The notes beneath the pieces were generated by a model, which saw nothing but the letters and a program-made list of their open reading frames with translations, was not told the DNA's origin and did no database searches. This document shows positions 18,683 to 24,521 of a DNA stretch of 24,521 bases, piece by piece. Every line of letters starts with the position of its first letter. Within the stretch, counting starts at the first letter, position 1. The translations under genes were made by a program, and so were the position numbers. The stretch comes from Zopfochytrium polystomum (taxonomy: Eukaryota; Chytridiomycota; Chytridiomycetes; Chytridiales; Chytridiaceae), in assembly GCA_025765615.1 (NCBI GenBank), contig JAIVFJ010000560.1, positions 1-24,521 on the forward strand, given 5' to 3'.

Positions 18683-21600
18683 CTACCACTCCAACTTCTC
18701 ATCACCGCACGTCCCACCTCCACACCCTCCACCTCCGACCTTCCTTTCATTCTGGCGCTCACCTTTCACGCCGCCCTCACTGTCGCCACCAACCCTCCAC
18801 TTCCCAGTGCCTAGAACACGCTCCAAGGGCTCCATGTCCGGTAGCAGCACCTGGACCCTCCCGGCCGCGGTCGTGCGGGTGGGAAAGGTTGCGATGGAGT
18901 ATGCCGGGTCGTCGATTCCTGCGCCGGACTCCAGAGAGAAAGTCTTCTTGTGGAGTGGGCAGGCGAGCTTGGGGGTTGCGGCTGCGTCGGGGGTTGCTGC
19001 GGTCGTGCCGAGGAGGGATTGCGAGAGGACGAAGGAGCGCTTGTGAGGGCACATCTAGTAGCAATTGCAGAAGAGGAGTCAATAAATCGAGAGCAAACTG
19101 CAGGCATACGTGGGAAGAGAAAAAGAGAAAGTCTCACATTTTGCGTGGCATACCACGCCTCGTTCCCGTCGCGGTCCAATTTGCGGAAGATGGCGAGCTG
19201 AACGTCACCGTGTTTTACTGCGCGGCCGGATTCAGGAGTAAATTCGTCCTGGCGGGTGTGGCAACCATTAAGACAGGCAAAGTTAAACATCCCAACTTAC
19301 CACGCTCCCAAAGTCGACCCACGATCGGACGCCTTCGATCTCTGCCACTGCCGGACGCAGGTCGTTCACAGTCGGGTCCGAGTCCTGCTTTGGCCACGGT
19401 GCGGGCTCGGGCTGTCCCCGTTTCTGGAGCATCCCAATGTCCGGCTGTGTTTCTGAAGAGTTGGCGAACTGGGAGAACTCGGCGCGGAGGGTGGGGTTGT
19501 TTACAACTTCAGCCCACTCGCTGCACCAAAGTTTAAAAACAGAACATGGTATAGAAGTCAGGCAGAGTTATGATGCGACAAGGGCCGAGTAAAGGCCTTT
19601 CGCAAAACAACGTGCAGTCAAGTTCAATGAAACTTCTCACTTACCATTTGTACGTTCCAACCAAATGAGCCATCTGAGCCTCGAGGGTCGCAGCGATTCC
19701 AAGCTTGTCGTGTATGACAACGTCTTTGAGGTGCTGCAAGCCTCCCTCAAGCTTTTCGAGCCACCTTGCAGTTCGTGTAAGCTTGTCCGCAGTGGAAATG
19801 TAGTACATCAGGTATCGGTCAAGGTACTGTGGAGAACGAGAGGGATGAGACCATCGAGGCGAAGCTGCAGACATGGTGGACTTACTTTGATGACATCCGC
19901 TTCAGATACTTCAGAAGCAAGCAAAACTGCGTGCTTGGGTTTGGACCCGCCATTGCCTTTGAATGGTTTAAAAATCTGGAGAGAGGCCGACAACAACCAA
20001 CAAACATCACTCACCCCCGACATAAACATTCCACCCCTTTTCCGTGGCAATCAGGCCAAAATCTTTGCTCTGGGCCTCTGCGCACTCGCGAACGCACCCA
20101 CTGACGCCGCCCTTGAGCTTGTGCGGGGACCGCACGCCCTTGTACCTGTTCTCGACGTCGATGGCGAAGCGGGTCGAGTCGCGCATGCCGAAGCGGCACC
20201 ACGCGGAGCCGACGCACGACTTGACGGTGCGAAGCGACTTGCCGTAGGCGTGGCCGGACTCGAAGCCGGCGGCCACGAGGCGCGACCAGATTTCGGGGAG
20301 GTCTTGCTTGCGGGCGCCGAACAAGTCTTTATGTTGGAGCGAAGAAGCTAAATGAGTTTTGAGGGTTTATGGGAGACAATGCTATCGACTGTGTCCCATT
20401 TCCGTGCAACAAGACCGCGGCGAGAAGTTGAACCTACCTATGCGTTGGCCACCGGTGATTTTGGTGTAGAGCCCAAACTCTTTGGCAACTTCGCCGATGA
20501 CGATAAGCTTGTCCGGGGTGATTTCGCCGCCGGCGATGCGGGGTACAACCGAAAAGGATCCCCCGCGCTGGATGTTTGCGAGGAAGCGGTCGTTTGTGTC
20601 TTGCAGGGGTCGGTGCGACTTTGAAATGACGAGCTCGTTGTGGAGTGAGGCGAGTATGGAAGCGATCGCTGGTTTGCAAATCTGTAATTTAAAAAAGTGG
20701 GGTGAGGACCTAGGCCTTGAAAATGAGGATGGAGAAGGGCAAAAACCTCGCATCCGTCGCCTTTCCCGTGGCTGATCAGCAGCTCACGGAACGTCTTGAC
20801 TTTGGTAATCTTGACGATTTCGAAAAGCTGGGATACGCACAGTTAAACTTGGTTCCAAAAACAACGCTAGCAAATACCTCAACCCTCGAATAGTCGAAAT
20901 GCTCGCACAGGGTGTTTTTCACCGTCCCGCCCATTCGTTTGATTTCAGCATTCATGATAGACGTCATGGCTGGAATACATCCCCCGCAACCGGTGCCGGC
21001 TTTAGTGCACTGTTTGAGGGCCGGCAGCGATGTGGAGCCTGCCTTAACGGCATCCACAAGGTCCTTTTTCGTGACGTTGTTACAAGAGCAAATCTGTGCT
21101 TCGTCTGGTAGATCCTGAAGCATCCGTCAGCAGTCGCAGGAATGCGGTAAGCAAGAAGAGTAGTGGTTTGCCTTGCAACTTACGTCATCTTCTTCTGCGC
21201 CAGATGATTTTCGTCCGAGAAGGTCTGACGGGGACACCTTGAGAGGAGCCGCGCTGCGGGCCAGAGCGTGAAGTTTCGTGTACTCCTTTGTCGCGTCCCC
21301 CACGAGGGATGCCACCGTAAAGCCTTTTCCCGTCTTTTGAGAAGAGCAACTTTTTGTAGGAGCAACCTTCGATTTGGAAAGATATAATAACGAGGTTAGA
21401 GGAAGTCTTTCGGAGGCGAGAGTGGGACGTTTACCGAAAGGGTCTTTTGACACGCAAGTGATGACATCGCGCGAGTCGGCGACCCCAGGAATGCCTTTGC
21501 GGTCGGCAAAGTATTCCCCGAAGCTGGCGACGTGGACTCCGGCAAGCTTGAGCTTGGTCGACATGTCGCTGCCTGTAAATCGTTTTGCGGCAACAGCGGC

Positions 21601-23072
21601 GGCGTCTCCGACACGGCGCGAGCGCTCGGCGGCCAGCACCGATGCGACGACAGTGCACATCTCGTACCCAGGTTGTACTGTAGCGGTGAGGCGGAATTCA
21701 ATGCGTGTAAAAAGCATGCGGGCGGCGGGAAGATCAGAAATTACCAAGCCCGTAAACGACGCCTTGGTGCGACACTGCCTCTCCCACTGCAAAAATGCTG
21801 CTGTCCGAGGTCCTCATTTCGTCATCGACCACGGTCCCCCCCTTGACGTGAACCTACACATTCGTGATTCGAGTGCGTCAGCTTCGAACAATCACAGAGG
21901 CCAACACGGTCCCGGCACTCTTTCCTCACCTCCAAACCGCATGCGCGGCTCAGTTTATCCCTCGACGCGATGCCAACGCTGACGACGACCAGTTCGCAGT
22001 CGAGTCTCGGTGGGGTGGACCCAGCGTCATCGGCCTTGAACTCGATCGCCTTGACGACGTCGGTGCCGGCGCTACCGTCGTCGCTAGCGGGGCCAACTAC
22101 GAATCGCTCGGTGTCACGGGAGGGAAGGATCTCGAGGCCGCGACCGAGCCGGGGCGAGCTCCTCCATCATGACGCTAGCGCCCTCTGCGTCGAGCTGTCG
22201 GGCCAGGGCGTGTGCGTTCCGCTCGATAACCGAGGTGTGGAGGTTTAGGTGGAGGAGGGCGGCAGCTGCTTCGAGGCCGAGGAGGCCTTTAAATGGAGGA
22301 AATAGAGGGGAGACGGTGAGGCAAGCGAGGAGGACCGGGGCGGGCCGGGAAGGGTAAGGAGAACGGACCTCCGCCGATTACAGCAGCCCGCTTGCAGGAC
22401 TTTGCGTATTCGATGATGGCGTCCAGGTCCTCGATCGTGCGGTATACGAAAATGCCCTTGGCATCGATATTCGGGATTGGAGGAATGTACGCACTGGACC
22501 CGGTTGCCAGTATAAGTGTGTCGTACTGTGAAGCAAAGGAATGGGCGGGGCGAGAGATTGTTACATCTTCCAAAAGCCGAAACGGGATAAAGTCAGATTA
22601 CCTTGACCACGCCTCCGCCCGCATCCGTCACGGTTTTCCCCTCGCGGTCTATTCCAACAACCCGCTTCTTGACAACGACGACGCCGTTCTCGGCGAACCA
22701 CGACTCCTCCTTCATGGTCAGCGCGTCGACGGAGCGGTGCTCAAAGTAAGAGGTCAAGAGCATGCGGTTGTATGCGACGTTTTGCTCTCGGAGAAAGCGG
22801 TGATGTGGAAGCGTTCTTGGGCGGCAACGTCACTGGTGGTGCTGCTGGCGCTGCTACTGCTGCTCTTAAGGCTGTCGTTGAGGCTGACGACGGATTCGAT
22901 CATGCGTAGGGCCGACCATGCCGAGGCCGACGACGACGATGCGGTGCTGGCGGTGGTGGGAGTGGTGGGCATCGTGAAGGATCTGCGGAAGGGGTGGACC
23001 GTGTGCTCCTCGTCCTCCTCCTCCTAATCCTCCTGCTGATCCTTCGTTTTGGGGGACGGCTATCGGGGTCAT
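18683..23072 (-). CDS. niiA: NAD(P)H nitrite reductase, siroheme type, fungal architecture (15 exons)
   Basis: Reduces nitrite to ammonium in the cytosol, the second step of nitrate assimilation. Minus-strand exons: 23072-22602, 22525-22369, 22286-21930, 21853-21745, 21677-21435, 21366-21184, 21114-20878, 20827-20747, 20681-20438, 20326-20015, 19956-19886, 19826-19645, 19520-19301, 19248-19138, 19054-18683. All 14 introns have GT..AG ends and compatible phases. Domains in order: FAD-binding HRIVVVGLGMVG; TLILATGSSAYIPPIP; second dinucleotide fold AAVIGGG+LLGLEAA; FTGSDMSTKLKLAGV; BFD-type [2Fe-2S] ICSCNNVTKKD and CTKAGTGCGGC; siroheme/4Fe-4S cysteines CVGSAWC and CVREC; C-terminal Rieske CPHKR and CPLHKK. 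Four one-base shifts are needed (GGG 22909-22911, about 22785-22795, GGGG 22151-22154, GGG 21306-21308). The corrected length, about 1115 aa, is close to Aspergillus NiiA. The start ATG is the first in-frame ATG before the FAD motif, 77 nt after a TATA box. Confidence 0.92.
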
Positions 23073-23148
23073 TCGTCCACGGAGTAGGGGGCTGGGTGGT
23101 GGCCGATTGTGGATTGCAGGGGTCGATGCCTTTGGTCGGCAGTGCAAC

Positions 23149-23155
23149 TTATATA
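23149..23155 (-). promoter_or_regulatory. TATA box of nitrite reductase
   Basis: TATATAA on the minus strand, about 77 nt upstream of the ATG and between it and the GATA cluster. Confidence 0.55.
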
Positions 23156-23186
23156 CTGTTTCTGTACATCTGTGGGAGAGTTGGTC

Positions 23187-23415
23187 GATAAAGAGACGGC
23201 GATTGTTTCGGAATGATGGATGACTCTGCCCGCCACCACCACCCGCCTTATCGAAAATGCTTATCCGGCTGTCTGGGAGATAACTGCTTGCTGCTTGGTG
23301 GGACAGTAAATCGAGCGATAAGAGAGCGATTTGGGCCTATGCAATAGCGGCCGATAAGAGAAAAGGGAAGCGACAATTCTGGAAGCAGACAAAATTACTA
23401 GTCGCCCGCCTTATC
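23187..23415 (-). promoter_or_regulatory. Cluster of seven GATA-factor sites (NIT2/AreA-like)
   Basis: GATAA on the plus strand at 23187-23191, 23279-23283, 23317-23321 and 23353-23357. TTATC (GATAA on the minus strand) at 23248-23252, 23261-23265 and 23411-23415. Four of them extend to CGATAAG or CTTATCG. The cluster lies 115-345 bp upstream of the nitrite reductase start. In ascomycetes NIT2/AreA bind paired HGATAR sites to activate nitrate and nitrite reductase genes when ammonium and glutamine are scarce; the same logic here is inferred. Confidence 0.7.
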
Positions 23416-23540
23416 GGACCAACGGTTGAGATCTGGCGGGCGCCAATCCGATCAAAAGAGGAGCCTTCAGGGCGTAAAAAGAGTTGTATTCAGAATAGAG
23501 GGTCGAAGATGAACAGGGGAGAGAGGGAGAGAGAGAAAGC

Positions 23541-23568
23541 GTGTGAGTGTGTGTGTGTGTGTGTGTGT
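23541..23568. repeat. GT-rich microsatellite
   Basis: GTGTGAGTG followed by an unbroken GT tract from about 23547. It lies in the upstream region of the rightmost gene and adjoins a GA-rich stretch at 23517-23537. Confidence 0.9.
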
Positions 23569-23812
23569 TTGAGTGAGAGTGGACTGTACTTTGGTTTTGG
23601 TGTGTGGATATTTGGCACGAGACATCGTTTTTGGCAATTGACGGATCTGCCGCTGCGATCGTCACCCCAATCGGGACCTCGACTGAGAAGCGCAGGCCGT
23701 GAAGGGCGTCCGCCCGCCAGCCTCGGATCCATCGTGAGCAGGTAAACGGACCTCCACCACCGCCTCCCTCTCAGTTCGGTGGTGGCACAGGGCACCACAC
23801 AAAAATTGCAAA

Positions 23813-24521
23813 ATGCCCTCCACAGCCTTCGCCGCCTTCGGACCCCTCATCCTCGCGCACCTCCCAGGCCCAGATCGCTTCCGCCTCGCAAACCCTCCTG
23901 AAAATTGAACGCTCTCAAGCTCTCGCCCTCTACTCAATTCCCTCCGCCTCCCTCGTCGCCGCATCGCGCCGCGGCCTCGTCGACCTCCTCGACTTCCGCC
24001 TGCGCACCGCCACCGCCGCAACCACCACCACCACCGCCCGCATCGGCTCCGTCGGCCCGATCGAATCCCTCTTCTGGATCCTGCGGGCGGGCGAGGCGCG
24101 CTCTGCGGAGGGACTGGTGCGCGGTCGAGTAGGGTGGGAAATCTGCCCTGGAGCCGCCGGCGCCGGCGGAGACCTGGGCTACTCGGCCGCAGTCGACGCC
24201 GCGCTCCGTGCGGCTGCCCAGCACAACCACGTCACGGTGCTCGAATGGTGGTGGACGACGACGGCACTGCCGCCGGCCTTGCGTCCCGACCGCGGGTCAT
24301 GCGCCAAGGCGATCTACGCGGGCGCGTTGCACGGCGGCGCGGTGGCGGTCCTTGCGTGGTGCAAAACCGCTCACGGACGGAGCCCACTTATCGGGGTCGA
24401 CATCGACGCGCGCCGCGATGCGCGCCGCGGGCCGCGCTGGACCGCGCGAGGGCGCTGCGCTGGCTCGAGGCGGAGGCGGGAGACGCCGCAGCGCGGAGGG
24501 TCGCGAGGCTCGATTTTCCGA
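23813..24521 (+). CDS. Ankyrin-like repeat protein of the chytrid LEWW type, 5' part (runs off the window)
   Basis: From ATG 23813 the frame reads MPSTAFAAFGPLILAHLPGP, F-box-like in its LPPLIL.H spacing, then breaks near 23885-23890. It continues one frame away with LLKIERSQALALYSIPSASL and RRGLVDLLDFRLR. From about 24190 come repeat units: AAVDAALRAAAQHNHVTVLE followed by WWW, and AIYAGALHGGAVAVLAWC. Another frame break near 24430 leads to RALRWLEAEAGDAAARRVAR at the edge. The pattern A...A..nGhv.vLeWw resembles degenerate ankyrin repeats seen in many chytrid proteins. The role is unknown, presumably protein binding. The product is incomplete because the gene is cut by the window end. Confidence 0.5.

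Larger units (their letters stand above)
23073..23812. promoter_or_regulatory. Divergent promoter region of nitrite reductase and the ankyrin-like gene
   Basis: 740 bp between two divergent start codons, with no supported gene. Next to nitrite reductase are a TATA box and the GATA cluster; next to the other gene are a GT tract and sequence without a clear core element. Whether the GATA sites also serve the plus-strand gene is unknown. Confidence 0.6.

Overview
The window looks like nuclear DNA of an early-diverging fungus, most probably a chytrid. It has short introns (about 50-180 nt) with GTRAGT-like donors and AG acceptors, GC-rich coding exons, long dinucleotide and poly-T tracts, and a fungal-type NAD(P)H nitrite reductase. 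The last gene carries LEWW-type repeats that I associate with chytrid ankyrin-like proteins. The taxonomic call is inference; no rRNA or other marker is present. No tRNA, rRNA or CRISPR was seen.

Layout, left to right. (1) 282-2835: two Fe/Mn superoxide dismutase genes, tail to tail, with the same three-exon structure. (2) 4026-7651: a long F-box-like protein. (3) About 8976-13006: a transposon graveyard. A broken hAT transposase gene (BED finger plus RNase H-like core) is interrupted by an intron-bearing coiled-coil gene fragment, and a truncated Harbinger/PIF-like transposase remnant lies on the opposite strand. (4) 13481-15874: an intact eight-exon secreted protein joining an EXORDIUM/PHI-1-like domain to leucine-rich repeats. 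(5) 16343-18574: a HET-domain-like gene. (6) 18683-23072, minus strand: a complete 15-exon nitrite reductase whose promoter holds seven GATAA/TTATC sites in about 230 bp. (7) 23813-end: the start of an ankyrin-like gene that runs off the window.

The nitrite reductase completes nitrate/nitrite assimilation to ammonium, and its promoter suggests control by a NIT2/AreA-type GATA factor. The other genes show no shared pathway with it.

A recurring oddity is that most long coding regions (both SODs, F-box, HET, nitrite reductase, last gene) need one to four single-base corrections, often extra bases in short homopolymers. The EXORDIUM-LRR gene needs none over 1,728 coding bases. Allowing single-base corrections, the total coding lengths become multiples of three and fit the families (about 205, 204, 1207, 742 and 1115 aa). 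I therefore favour residual assembly indels over gene death, but cannot prove it.
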